Assembly: GCA_964397485.1 (NCBI GenBank)
Contig: CAYNHT010000003.1
Span: 1 to 64,000, forward strand
DNA length: 64,000 nucleotides
Direction: 5' to 3'
Source: CAYNHT01 sp964397485
GTDB taxonomy: Bacteria > Bacillota_I > Bacilli_A > RF39 > UBA660
Positions 53,979-62,917 of the stretch are shown piece by piece. The stretch's first letter is position 1. Each line of letters starts with the position of its first letter. Both the position numbers and the translations under genes were made by a program. The notes beneath the pieces were generated by a model. It was given only the letters and a program-made list of their open reading frames with translations. It did not search any database and had not been told where the DNA came from.

Positions 53979-54644
53979 ATGAGGATATTTTTAATTAGAC
54001 ATGGCGAAAGTATGCAAAATAATAAGGAAAACTTTAATTTAAAGTTACCGGATCATAAAGTTTATTTAACAGATAAGGGTAAAAGACAAGCAGATGATGT
54101 TGGTTCTTTTTTAAAAAGATATGTTGATGAAAATAATATTGATTTAGAACAATCCACATTATTTGTTAGTCCATATACTAGAACAAGGGAAACTGCTAAT
54201 ATTATTAATGAAAAGTTAAATATTCTGGATGTTAAAGAAGATATTGCATTAATTGAACAGCGTTATGGTTTGTTTAGTGATAACCCAATTAGTGAGTGTA
54301 GAAAAAAATTTCCTGAACAGTTTGAACTATATGATAGATATTATCAAAATGATGGTAAGTTTTATGCTAGATTACCACAAGGGGAAAGTCCTTATGACGT
54401 CGCGATAAGAGCTAGAATATTTTTAGAAACATTGTTTAGAGATTACAAAGAAGGTAAAGAAAACTTCTTTGTAGTTGCTCATGGAACTACAATAAGAGCA
54501 TTTTTACTCTCATTTTTTCATTACAGTCCGGAATGGTTTAACAAAGAACCTAATATGGAAAATTGCTCAGTTAGATTAATTGAAAAAATAGATCATGAAA
54601 ATATAGATTTAGGATATATTCATGGCGGACATATAAAGAAATAA
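53979..54644 (+). CDS. Histidine phosphatase family protein (phosphoglycerate mutase-like)
   Basis: 221 residues from ATG 53979, where the protein begins MRIFLIRHGES, the catalytic RHG motif (His at position 8). SPYTRTRETANII (about 66-78), the RYGLFSD segment and VVAHGTTIRAF (about 165-175, second catalytic His) complete the family pattern. The frame opens earlier (53931), but a promoter lies there. Not a glycolytic PGM; probably a broad phosphatase. Confidence 0.85.
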   Translation: MRIFLIRHGESMQNNKENFNLKLPDHKVYLTDKGKRQADDVGSFLKRYVDENNIDLEQSTLFVSPYTRTRETANIINEKLNILDVKEDIALIEQRYGLFSDNPISECRKKFPEQFELYDRYYQNDGKFYARLPQGESPYDVAIRARIFLETLFRDYKEGKENFFVVAHGTTIRAFLLSFFHYSPEWFNKEPNMENCSVRLIEKIDHENIDLGYIHGGHIKK

Positions 54645-54668
54645 AAACATTAAATTAGATTAATTATT

Positions 54669-54697
54669 AAATCACTGTTTGTAGTGATTTTTTTTAT
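54669..54697 (+). terminator. Rho-independent terminator
   Basis: AAATCACT (54669-54676) pairs with AGTGATTT (54683-54690), then T residues. Confidence 0.85.
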
Positions 54698-54706
54698 TTA
54701 GTTAAT

Positions 54707-54738
54707 TTGACAAAAGGCATTTAATTTAGTAATATAAT
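54707..54738 (+). promoter_or_regulatory. Promoter of the kinase-like gene
   Basis: TTGACA (54707-54712) with TAATAT at 54730-54735 after 17 bases, or TATAAT at 54733-54738 after 20. Confidence 0.6.
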
Positions 54739-54762
54739 GCACATAAAAAAGGGGGGGATTTT

Positions 54763-55674
54763 ATGTTAGTCGAAAATTTCACTACTAAACAATTTAGAAG
54801 ATTGCAACGTTATATATTGCCTGATGGGGTATCATCTATAGAGTGTGATTTATATCTCCTTGATAAGAAATTAAATCACAGTAAACACCTATTAAAAATA
54901 TATAAACGAACAAGTGGAGAATATATGGGCAACAAGTTATTAACTATAAATTCCCTAATGGATAATAAAGATAATATAGATATTGATGAATTAGTCTTCC
55001 CAGAAAAATTAGCAATCGTTGATAAAAAATTAGTTGGATTTACAATGCAATTGATTGAAAACAATACTAATTTAGCAGTATTATTAAAAGACAAACAAAT
55101 CACCACAAAGCAAAAAATAGAGTGGTTAAAGCAAGTTGGTAAAATATTGACTAAGGTTCAACATGTTAATTCAGTAAATGGTCAATTTTTATTAGGGGAT
55201 ATTCATGAATCTAATTTTATTTTAAACCACGATACTAATAAAATAATATGTGTTGATTTAGATGGATGTAAAATTAGTAATAACAAAATATATTCAATGA
55301 AATATGGTAGTTTTAATGAAAAATTTTATTATTTTCCGAATAAATATCCATTAGACGACGATGATGAACCAATCCCAACTTACAATACAGAGTGGTATTG
55401 TTATACTACAATGGTGCTTAATATGATAGCTAATGGTTCAATTCATAAACTTTTGCTTTCAGATTATTACGATTATATTCAATATTTAAGAGATTCTAAA
55501 TTCCCTGATGAATTAATTGATTGTTTTATCAATATATATACTAATCATGATAATTATTCACCTAGAGATTTATTAGAGCAAATACCAAATAATTTAGATA
55601 AAGTTAGCCTAGGTTCGTTTGTTGAAAAAGCGAAAATTAATTATTTAAGTATGAATAATAAAAGACACAAATAG
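54763..55674 (+). CDS. Protein-kinase-like fold protein
   Basis: 303 residues. LLKIYKR (about 44-50) fits the lysine strand of a kinase N-lobe. LLGDIHESNFIL (about 144-155) matches the catalytic-loop HxDxxxxN with Asp and Asn kept, and ICVDLDGCKI (about 163-172) stands for the DFG motif as DLDG. After it come TEWYCYTTMVLNMI and a helical C-lobe. No membrane segment. The first His of HRD is missing, as in aminoglycoside-kinase-like and other atypical families. Substrate unknown; kinase fold is fairly well supported. Confidence 0.6.
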   Translation: MLVENFTTKQFRRLQRYILPDGVSSIECDLYLLDKKLNHSKHLLKIYKRTSGEYMGNKLLTINSLMDNKDNIDIDELVFPEKLAIVDKKLVGFTMQLIENNTNLAVLLKDKQITTKQKIEWLKQVGKILTKVQHVNSVNGQFLLGDIHESNFILNHDTNKIICVDLDGCKISNNKIYSMKYGSFNEKFYYFPNKYPLDDDDEPIPTYNTEWYCYTTMVLNMIANGSIHKLLLSDYYDYIQYLRDSKFPDELIDCFINIYTNHDNYSPRDLLEQIPNNLDKVSLGSFVEKAKINYLSMNNKRHK

Positions 55675-55686
55675 TGTGTCTTTTTT
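55660..55686. terminator. Bidirectional terminator
   Basis: AAAAGACACA (55660-55669) pairs perfectly with TGTGTCTTTT (55675-55684) around AATAG; it contains the stop codon of the kinase-like gene and ends the convergent gene as well. Confidence 0.9.
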
Positions 55687-55690
55687 ATGT

Positions 55691-56407
55691 TTATATATCA
55701 AAACTATATATTGATAAGCTTTGATTAGTAAATAGGTCAAATCCATTTTTATTAAAATATAGTGGTGTGATGATTATTCCTAAAGTATCAGCTCCATATA
55801 ATCCAATTACTCTTTGCAAAGCATATAGTTCAAATACACCATCCCTATTAATATCAACCGGATATAAATTATTTAGTGCCAGCACGTATCCATTTATATC
55901 TTTTTTCAGTGTTCCATTATTGTTATAAATGGTTTCTAAATACTCTTTACCTTTGTTGGATATATCTATTAAGAAGGATTTTTTTAATGTTTTATTTATT
56001 ACTTCGACTTTATAATTATCTTTATATTTTACTACGTAATTATAGGTATTACTAAAACTTTCTGAACTAAATACTTCTGTTACTGTATTATTCTTAAAAG
56101 AATATATGTAATAGTATCCATAACCCCCACTACCACCTGAGTCAATAGCAACAAAAATATTGTCCATATTCTCATTGGTAAAATTATATAAATTTAATGT
56201 TGGATTATATCCCATATTTTCTTTTAATATAATAGGATAAGTATGACCGTTTTTTCCATCTTTAATAATAATAGATATATCAGTTACTAATGGGGATGAA
56301 TCACTTGATTTCTTCCCAATCAAATAAACAGTATCATTAATCCTATCACCATTTACATCACCATTTTGGATAGCTAAAATAGAAGTTTCGTTAGTTTGAC
56401 CCTCCAT
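55691..56407 (-). CDS. FG-GAP/VCBS-like repeat protein without signal peptide
   Basis: 238 residues. GDVNGDRINDTVYLIG (about 16-31) is a DxNxDxxxD calcium-type loop of FG-GAP repeats, and VDINRDGVFELYALQR (about 188-203) is a second such loop. The rest is beta-rich with aromatic residues (GGSGGYGYYYIYSF). No signal peptide or membrane helix. Similar proteins are found in Clostridia and Bacilli at the cell surface or spore. Function unknown. Confidence 0.6.
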   Translation of the reverse strand: MEGQTNETSILAIQNGDVNGDRINDTVYLIGKKSSDSSPLVTDISIIIKDGKNGHTYPIILKENMGYNPTLNLYNFTNENMDNIFVAIDSGGSGGYGYYYIYSFKNNTVTEVFSSESFSNTYNYVVKYKDNYKVEVINKTLKKSFLIDISNKGKEYLETIYNNNGTLKKDINGYVLALNNLYPVDINRDGVFELYALQRVIGLYGADTLGIIITPLYFNKNGFDLFTNQSLSIYSFDI

Positions 56408-56495
56408 AAATCACCTCATAATAAGTTTATGAATGGTTATAAGAAGAAAGAACGCTGATATAATGTTTGTGTTGTGTTCATAATTATCAATATGA

Positions 56496-56504
56496 TGATA
56501 TAAT
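56496..56504 (+). promoter_or_regulatory. Extended -10 promoter before copA
   Basis: TGATATAAT, about 80 bases before the copA start. Between them ATTTACAT and ATGTAAAT form a spaced inverted repeat that may serve as regulator site. No CopY or CsoR gene is present in the window. Confidence 0.5.
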
Positions 56505-56585
56505 AAAATTATAAAAAATAATAATTTACATAAAATCCTCATAACTTGGTGGCATAATGTAAATAATTAAAGAAGGAGGAATATC

Positions 56586-58808
56586 ATGAAAAAACAAGAA
56601 CTTAAGGTTGTTGGGATGACTTGTGCATCGTGTGCAAAAGCGATCGAAAGATCAGTCGCAAAAGTAGAAGGGGTAAGTAGTGTTAATGTTAACTTAGTAT
56701 CTGAAAAGATGTATGTTGAACATAGTGATGAAACTACAGTGGAAAACATTAAAAGTGCTGTTTCTAAGGCTGGTTATAAAGTTGTCGATGAAGTAAAAAA
56801 TAATAATGAGGATCAAAAGGAAAAGGAAATAAGCATTTTGAAATTCAAAGTAATAGTTGCTTTACTTTTTGCAATCCCATTATTTTATATAGCTATGGGA
56901 CCAATGATTGGATTACCGATTTTTGATTTTGTAAATCCAATGATGTCACCATTAAAATCAGCAATAATTCAACTGCTTTTAACAATTCCAATTATTATTG
57001 TTGGACATAAATTTTATACAGTTGGATTTAAAGCTCTTTTCAATGCAAATCCAAATATGGATTCTTTAGTTGTAATTGGAACTAGTTCGGCTTTTCTTTT
57101 TAGTATTTATTCGACTATAAAGATAGCTGGTGGAAATATGCATTTTGTGGAACTGTTATATTTTGAAATACCAGGTGTAATACTTGCTTTAGTATTATTA
57201 GGAAAATATTTAGAAGTTAAATCAAAAGGAAGAACAAGTGAAGCAATTAAAAAATTAATGGGACTAGCGCCTAAAACAGCACTAGTAATTCGTGAAAATC
57301 AAGAAATTGAAGTATTAATAGATGAAGTGGTTGTAGGTGATATTGTTATCGTAAAACCAGGTGAAAAAATTCCTGTCGATGGGATAATAATTGATGGATA
57401 TACCGCAATAGATGAATCAATGATAACTGGTGAAAGTCTTCCGGTTGAAAAGAAAACGGGCGATAAAGTAATTGGTGCTAGTGTTAATAAAACTGGTTCA
57501 TTTAAATTTAAAGTAACAGATGTTGGAAACAATACAGTACTGTCACAAATAATTAAACTAGTTGAAGAAGCTCAGGGGTCTAAAGCTCCAATTGCTAAAA
57601 TAGTAGATATTGTTTGTCGTTATTTCGTTCCGGTTGTAATAGCAATCGCAATTATTTCACCAATTATATGGTTATTAGCAGGACAAAGTTTTGAGTTTGC
57701 ATTAATTATATTTGTGTCAATTTTAGTAATAGCTTGTCCATGTGCTTTAGGGATAGCAACCCCAACAGCTATTATGGTTGGAACTGGTAAAGCTGCTGAA
57801 AATGGAATTTTATTTAAAAATGCAGAAGCATTAGAAATTACCCATAAATTAGATACTGTAGTATTTGATAAAACTGGTACTATAACTATGGGACGTCCTG
57901 AGGTAACAGACATTGTAACGTATAACATAGAATCAGAAAAATTATTACAAATAGCAGCATCAGCTGAAAAAGGATCAGAACATCCCTTGGGTGAGGCAAT
58001 TGTTAGAAAATTTAAAGAAATCAATCTTGATTATTTAAAATATTCTAATTTCCAAGCACTACCGGGATTAGGAATAGAAGTTAAAATTGATAATGATGAT
58101 GTTTTATTAGGTAATATTAAATTAATGAAGGAAAAAGACGTTAAGTTGTTAGATTCTGAAAATGTTATGGATAAGTTAGCTAATGAAGGTAAAACGCCTA
58201 TGTTTGTTGCTGTTAATAATACATTAGTAGGTATTATAGCGGTAGCAGATGTAATAAAAGAAACTAGTAAGAATGCAGTTAAAAAATTAAATGACTTAGG
58301 TATTAAAACAATTATGTTAACTGGAGATAATAAAAAAACAGCTATGGCTATAGCTAAACAAGTTGGCATAACAGAAGTTATTGCAGAAGTTTTACCAGAT
58401 GATAAGACTAACAAAATTAAACAATTACAAGAACAAGGATTCTTAGTGGCGATGGTAGGAGATGGAATAAATGATGCTCCAGCCTTAACACAAGCAAATG
58501 TTGGTATAGCTATTGGTAATGGAACAGATATTGCTATGGAATCTGCAAGTGTTGTTCTTATGCATAATGATTTAATAGGAGTATCATCAGCAATAGCTTT
58601 AAGTAAGGCAACACTAAAAAATATAAAGCAAAATTTATTCTGGGCGTTTTTCTATAATATTCTTGGAATACCAGTTGCAGCAGGTGTTATATATGCATTT
58701 GGAGGACCGATGTTAAGTCCATTATTGGCAGCATTAGCAATGTCGCTAAGTTCTGTTTCTGTAGTTACTAATGCTTTACGATTAAATAGATTTAAAATAA
58801 ATAAGTAA
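56586..58808 (+). CDS. copA: Copper-translocating P1B-type ATPase
   Basis: 740 residues. One HMA domain with Cys13/Cys16 in GMTCASC, then eight membrane helices. The ion-channel motif is CPC at 384-386 in ACPCALG; the phosphorylation site is Asp428 in DKTGT; SEHPLGEA is the nucleotide-contact HP motif and MVGDGINDAPAL the hinge. CPC with one GMTCxxC domain is the Cu(I)-export type. It heads a group of copper-handling genes with a two-component system. Confidence 0.95.
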   Translation: MKKQELKVVGMTCASCAKAIERSVAKVEGVSSVNVNLVSEKMYVEHSDETTVENIKSAVSKAGYKVVDEVKNNNEDQKEKEISILKFKVIVALLFAIPLFYIAMGPMIGLPIFDFVNPMMSPLKSAIIQLLLTIPIIIVGHKFYTVGFKALFNANPNMDSLVVIGTSSAFLFSIYSTIKIAGGNMHFVELLYFEIPGVILALVLLGKYLEVKSKGRTSEAIKKLMGLAPKTALVIRENQEIEVLIDEVVVGDIVIVKPGEKIPVDGIIIDGYTAIDESMITGESLPVEKKTGDKVIGASVNKTGSFKFKVTDVGNNTVLSQIIKLVEEAQGSKAPIAKIVDIVCRYFVPVVIAIAIISPIIWLLAGQSFEFALIIFVSILVIACPCALGIATPTAIMVGTGKAAENGILFKNAEALEITHKLDTVVFDKTGTITMGRPEVTDIVTYNIESEKLLQIAASAEKGSEHPLGEAIVRKFKEINLDYLKYSNFQALPGLGIEVKIDNDDVLLGNIKLMKEKDVKLLDSENVMDKLANEGKTPMFVAVNNTLVGIIAVADVIKETSKNAVKKLNDLGIKTIMLTGDNKKTAMAIAKQVGITEVIAEVLPDDKTNKIKQLQEQGFLVAMVGDGINDAPALTQANVGIAIGNGTDIAMESASVVLMHNDLIGVSSAIALSKATLKNIKQNLFWAFFYNILGIPVAAGVIYAFGGPMLSPLLAALAMSLSSVSVVTNALRLNRFKINK

Positions 58809-58828
58809 TAGATTCAGGAGGTATTTTT

Positions 58829-59326
58829 ATGTCTGGAAAAAAGATTATCATTATAATAGGTGTTGTTACGGTAGGATTTTTATTAATACTACTCTCTAAA
58901 CAAGGCAGTAATGCTTCTAATGATTTAAATGATAATATAAATAAACCTAATACAAAAGAGGAAATGAGTTATGATGAGGTAAAAATTAGAAAAAGTGATA
59001 TTACTAGTCAAGCTAGATTTTATCCTGTAACTATAGATGGTGTTGAAATGGAAGTTATTGCAGTTAGAGCAAGCGATGACACTATTAGAACAGCATTTAA
59101 TGCATGCCAAGTGTGTGCTGATTCTGGTCGTGGATACTATATTCAACAAGGTCGAAAATTAGTTTGTCAAAACTGTGGAAACCAGTTTGACATCGATGAA
59201 ATAGAAATTGTTAGGGGTGGATGTAATCCAGCTCCAATAACAAGAGATGAAAAAATTGATGATGGTGAATTTATTATAATACCATCTGATACTTTAAAAG
59301 CAAACGAGTATTTATTTAACTATTAA
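58829..59326 (+). CDS. DUF2318-like metal-binding membrane-anchored protein
   Basis: 165 residues. One N-terminal membrane helix (about 5-23) and an extracytoplasmic part with two Cys pairs, CQVCADSGRGYYIQQG (about 93-108) and CQNCGNQFD (about 113-121), then RGGCNPAP with a further Cys. This is the DUF2318 pattern, often found with iron or copper transport genes. The cysteines could bind copper or a Fe-S unit. Placed 20 bases after copA. Confidence 0.72.
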   Translation: MSGKKIIIIIGVVTVGFLLILLSKQGSNASNDLNDNINKPNTKEEMSYDEVKIRKSDITSQARFYPVTIDGVEMEVIAVRASDDTIRTAFNACQVCADSGRGYYIQQGRKLVCQNCGNQFDIDEIEIVRGGCNPAPITRDEKIDDGEFIIIPSDTLKANEYLFNY

Positions 59327-59356
59327 TTCTCGTCTATAATGTAAGGAAGTGATAAA

Positions 59357-60682
59357 ATGAGAAAGATTACTGAAGAAAAATTAAATATTGATGGTATGTC
59401 TTGTCATAGTTGTGAGAAAGTTTTGAAAAGTAGTATCAAAAATTTAGATGGAATAACAAAAGTAAGTGCTAGTTTTAACGATAAAACGGTAACTGTTAAA
59501 TATGATGAACAAAAAGTCTCGCGAGATGACATAATAGCTGTAATTGAAAAAGAAGGATATACTTTAAAAAATAATTCAAGTAATAATTTTGTAATAATAA
59601 GTATTATAGCGATTCTCATTTTATACTTAGCATTAAAAGATACAAATATATTCAATTTCATACCTGAGGTAGATCAAAGTATGAATTATGGTATATTGTT
59701 TGTAGTCGGATTACTTACATCACTACATTGTATTGCTATGTGTGGTGGAATAAATATGAGTGTTTCAATTAATCATCAATTAAAAAATAAAGATAAAAGC
59801 AAAAAAAATACTATTATTCCGGGTATGTTATATAATCTAGGAAGAGTAACCTCATATACAATAATTGGTGGTATAGTCGGGTTAATTGGTAGTGTTATTA
59901 GTTTTTCACCAGATGCTAAAAACTTAGTATCAGTAGTTGTTGGGCTCTTCATGATTGGGTTAGGTATTAATATGACAGGAATTATAAAAAATAAGAAATT
60001 ATTTAATTTTCCAATTCCTAAATTTATTACCTCATTTCTAATCAAGCAAAAAAGGAGAGTTTCATCACCTTATACAATTGGATTAATAAATGGTTTTATG
60101 CCATGTGGCCCATTACAATCAATGCAAGTTTATGCATTGGGGACTGGTTCATTTTTCTACGGAGCTATTTCGATGTTCTTCTTTGCGCTAGGAACAGTTC
60201 CTTTAATGATAATAGTAAGTTTAATGAGTAGTTTTCTATCTGCAAAAATGAGTGTAACCTTAAAAAAAATAAGTGCAGTTTTTATTATTTTCCTAGGATT
60301 AATTATGCTTAATAGAGGAATTGATTTTAACACACTTATTCCAAAAAACGAACCAACTATACCCAAAAGTGCAATTACTGCTGAAATAAAAGATGGTTAT
60401 CAAGAAGTAACAACTAGATTTTATAGGGGGCAATATGTACCTATCGTAGTTCAAAAAGGGATTCCAGTTAGATGGACAATTGTAATCAATGGTGGTGATT
60501 TAAACGGATGTAATAATAAAATTTACATTGCTAAATATAATCTTACTGTTCCTTTAGACTTTGGGGAAAATATTGTTGAGTTTACTCCGGATGAAAGTGG
60601 AGCATTTAGATATACTTGTTGGATGAATATGCTTAGAAGTACTATCTATGTTGTTGATAGTCTTGAAATAAATAATGAATAA
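59357..60682 (+). CDS. HMA - SafE/DsbD-like membrane - cupredoxin fusion protein
   Basis: 441 residues in three parts. Residues 8-70 are an HMA domain with Cys16/Cys19 in GMSCHSC. Residues about 75-320 form a membrane domain of the SafE/UreH type with LLTSLHCIAMCGG and GLINGFMPCGPLQSMQVYALG, each with a conserved Cys in or by a helix. Residues about 335-435 look like a cupredoxin-type beta domain with GCNNKIYI and TCWMNM, offering Cys/Met copper ligands. It would pass copper along the membrane; probably works with CopA. The order of domains is clear, the cupredoxin part less so. Confidence 0.78.
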   Translation: MRKITEEKLNIDGMSCHSCEKVLKSSIKNLDGITKVSASFNDKTVTVKYDEQKVSRDDIIAVIEKEGYTLKNNSSNNFVIISIIAILILYLALKDTNIFNFIPEVDQSMNYGILFVVGLLTSLHCIAMCGGINMSVSINHQLKNKDKSKKNTIIPGMLYNLGRVTSYTIIGGIVGLIGSVISFSPDAKNLVSVVVGLFMIGLGINMTGIIKNKKLFNFPIPKFITSFLIKQKRRVSSPYTIGLINGFMPCGPLQSMQVYALGTGSFFYGAISMFFFALGTVPLMIIVSLMSSFLSAKMSVTLKKISAVFIIFLGLIMLNRGIDFNTLIPKNEPTIPKSAITAEIKDGYQEVTTRFYRGQYVPIVVQKGIPVRWTIVINGGDLNGCNNKIYIAKYNLTVPLDFGENIVEFTPDESGAFRYTCWMNMLRSTIYVVDSLEINNE

Positions 60683-60756
60683 TTATATAATTATGTTAGT
60701 GATATTATGAAGGGCGGTTATAGGTATGATTAAATTTAAAATATGGTGTGTTAATA

Positions 60757-61449
60757 ATGCGCAACTATAGGGTTTTAGTGGTAGATGATGAAACTAGTAT
60801 TGTAGATGTAATTAAATCATACCTAGAACTTAATAACTATGAAGTTAAATGCGCCTATAATGGTAATGAAGCATTAGAATTATATAAGAAATTCAATCCT
60901 GACATAATGATATTAGATTTGATGTTGCCAGATATTTCTGGTGAACAAATATGTAAACAAGTGAGATTAGAAAGCCGTATACCAATTATTATATTGAGTG
61001 CTAAAACGGGAGAAGAAAGTATTATAAATGGGCTTGATATTGGGGCTGATGACTATGTTATCAAGCCTTTTAGTCCTAAAGAAATAGTTGCTAGGGTTAA
61101 TGCTAAATTACGACGTAACAGTGGTGAGATTATCCCCTTGAGTAATAAAATAACTTTGAATAATGGAACAATCATTATTGATAACCTAAAGCACGAAATT
61201 ATGAAAGATAATAAATTAATTAAGTTAACACCTAATGAATATAAGATTTTTATGACTTTACTTTCTTATCCCAATAAGACATTTAAAAGAGATGAATTAA
61301 TAGAGGTAGCATTCTCAAATAATTATGAAGGGTTTGATCGTACAATTGACTATTATATCAAAAATATAAGAAAAAAAATAAGTAATAATATTATTGTTAC
61401 AGTTCATGGAATTGGCTATAAAATAGGTGGTGATAGGAATGAAGAATAA
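60757..61449 (+). CDS. OmpR-family response regulator
   Basis: 230 residues from ATG 60757 (GGTG upstream; GTG 60748 is close to it). Receiver domain with Asp10/Asp11 and phospho-acceptor Asp54 in MILDLMLPD, switch Lys in VIKPFSP; winged-helix DNA-binding domain at about 130-228 (LTPNEYKIFMTLL, RTIDYYIKNIRKKI, GIGYKIGG). Overlaps the following kinase gene by 11 bases. Placed after three copper genes, so copper response is likely but not proved. Confidence 0.92.
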   Translation: MRNYRVLVVDDETSIVDVIKSYLELNNYEVKCAYNGNEALELYKKFNPDIMILDLMLPDISGEQICKQVRLESRIPIIILSAKTGEESIINGLDIGADDYVIKPFSPKEIVARVNAKLRRNSGEIIPLSNKITLNNGTIIIDNLKHEIMKDNKLIKLTPNEYKIFMTLLSYPNKTFKRDELIEVAFSNNYEGFDRTIDYYIKNIRKKISNNIIVTVHGIGYKIGGDRNEE

Positions 61450-62830
61450 ATTAAACGTTAAGTTAGTTGGTTCTTATCTGTTGCTCTCTTTTATAGTTGT
61501 TTTTTCATTAGCACTAGTTATAAATATTTCATTTGGAGTTCAGTTTAAACAGTATGTAATGAACATTCAACAAGAAAAAAATCAAAAGATAGTTTCTAGT
61601 ATTATTACCGAATATGAAAAGGCAAGTCAAAACATCGATTATGATACAATTGATTTAATTGGAATGAATGCATTAGAGGAAGGATTAATTGTTAAAATAA
61701 TTGATAATAATAATAATGTTTTATGGGATGCAATGGAACATAATAGTGGTATGTGTGTGGAAATGTTATCAAGAATGGCAGAAAACATGAAAAAAATTTA
61801 TCCTAATTTCAAAGGGAATCATGTTGAAGATGAATATTTACTTGAGAAAAATGGGGTTCTTTATGGGAAAGCAACGATTGGATATTATGGGCCTTATTAC
61901 TATAACGAGAATGATATAGCATTCTTACAAACATTTAATAATATGTTATTAATAGTTGTTGTTTTGGCCATTTTTCTATCTTTAATATTTGGGATATTAG
62001 TGGCTAGAAAAATAACTTCTAATATTACTAAAGTAGTAGATGTTACTAAAAATATAGTTGATGGTAACTACAATCTAAAAATAGTTGATGATACTAAGAT
62101 TACTGAAATTAGTGATTTGATTTCATCTATAAATTTTTTAGCACAGACTTTAAATAAACAAACTGTTCTTAGAAAAAAATTAACCGTTGATATAGCCCAT
62201 GAATTAAGAACACCGATAGCTGTTTTGAAGAGTCATTTAGAAGCATTAAAAGATGGAGTTTGGGAAGTTGATCAAAAACGAATAATAAGTCTTCATGATG
62301 AGGTTACTAGATTAAGTAAATTAATAAATGGTATTGATAAATTAAATGATTATGACAGCAATCTTTCTACATTAAATAAATCAAAATTTGATTTGCGTGA
62401 ACTAATTGATCATTTAGTTGTTAATTTTGATAAAGAATTAAAAGATAAAAACATTAAATTACAAGTTATTGGTAATAATATTACTATAAATGCTGATCAA
62501 GATAAGATAACAAGTGTCTTAGTAAACCTGATATCTAATGCAATTAAATATACTGATAAGGCTGGTAATATTAAAATAAGTATTAAAGGTGATAAAAAGA
62601 ATGTTGTAATTGAAGTAAGCGATGATGGAATAGGAATAGAAAAAGAACATCTCCCTTATATATTTGAACGTTTTTACCGAGTGGATAATTCTAGATCTAG
62701 AATTACAGGAGGAACAGGAATAGGCCTTTCTATTGCGAAATCTATTGTCGAAAACCATAAAGGAAGCATTATGGTAAGAAGTAAAGTAAATAACGGATCT
62801 ACGTTCATTGTAACGATTCCTAAAAAATAA
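61439..62830 (+). CDS. Membrane histidine kinase of the copper-region two-component system
   Basis: 463 residues from ATG 61439, overlapping the regulator gene by 11 bases. Two membrane helices (about 10-32 and 165-187) enclose an extracytoplasmic sensor of about 130 residues, then HAMP (about 188-240), HisKA with His254 in DIAHELRTP, and HATPase_c (N-box LISNAIKY, G1 DDGIGI, G2 GGTGIGLSIA). The sensor contains MEHNSGMCVEMLSRMAENM, with several Met, His and Cys side chains that could bind copper, as in CusS-type sensors. Confidence 0.92.
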   Translation: MKNKLNVKLVGSYLLLSFIVVFSLALVINISFGVQFKQYVMNIQQEKNQKIVSSIITEYEKASQNIDYDTIDLIGMNALEEGLIVKIIDNNNNVLWDAMEHNSGMCVEMLSRMAENMKKIYPNFKGNHVEDEYLLEKNGVLYGKATIGYYGPYYYNENDIAFLQTFNNMLLIVVVLAIFLSLIFGILVARKITSNITKVVDVTKNIVDGNYNLKIVDDTKITEISDLISSINFLAQTLNKQTVLRKKLTVDIAHELRTPIAVLKSHLEALKDGVWEVDQKRIISLHDEVTRLSKLINGIDKLNDYDSNLSTLNKSKFDLRELIDHLVVNFDKELKDKNIKLQVIGNNITINADQDKITSVLVNLISNAIKYTDKAGNIKISIKGDKKNVVIEVSDDGIGIEKEHLPYIFERFYRVDNSRSRITGGTGIGLSIAKSIVENHKGSIMVRSKVNNGSTFIVTIPKK

Positions 62831-62849
62831 AATCTCTTACCAATCTATT

Positions 62850-62878
62850 TTGACAAAAAAATAATATGATGATATAAT
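62850..62878 (+). promoter_or_regulatory. Promoter of ysxC
   Basis: Consensus TTGACA (62850-62855), 17-base spacer ending TGA, TATAAT (62873-62878): perfect -35 and extended -10. Confidence 0.8.
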
Positions 62879-62917
62879 TATAAGGCTTAAAAAACGGAAT
62901 ATAGTAAGGTGGTATAA

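Noticed and set aside
62050..62770. Minus-strand open frame opposite the histidine kinase
   Set aside because: Shadow of a strongly recognised kinase domain.
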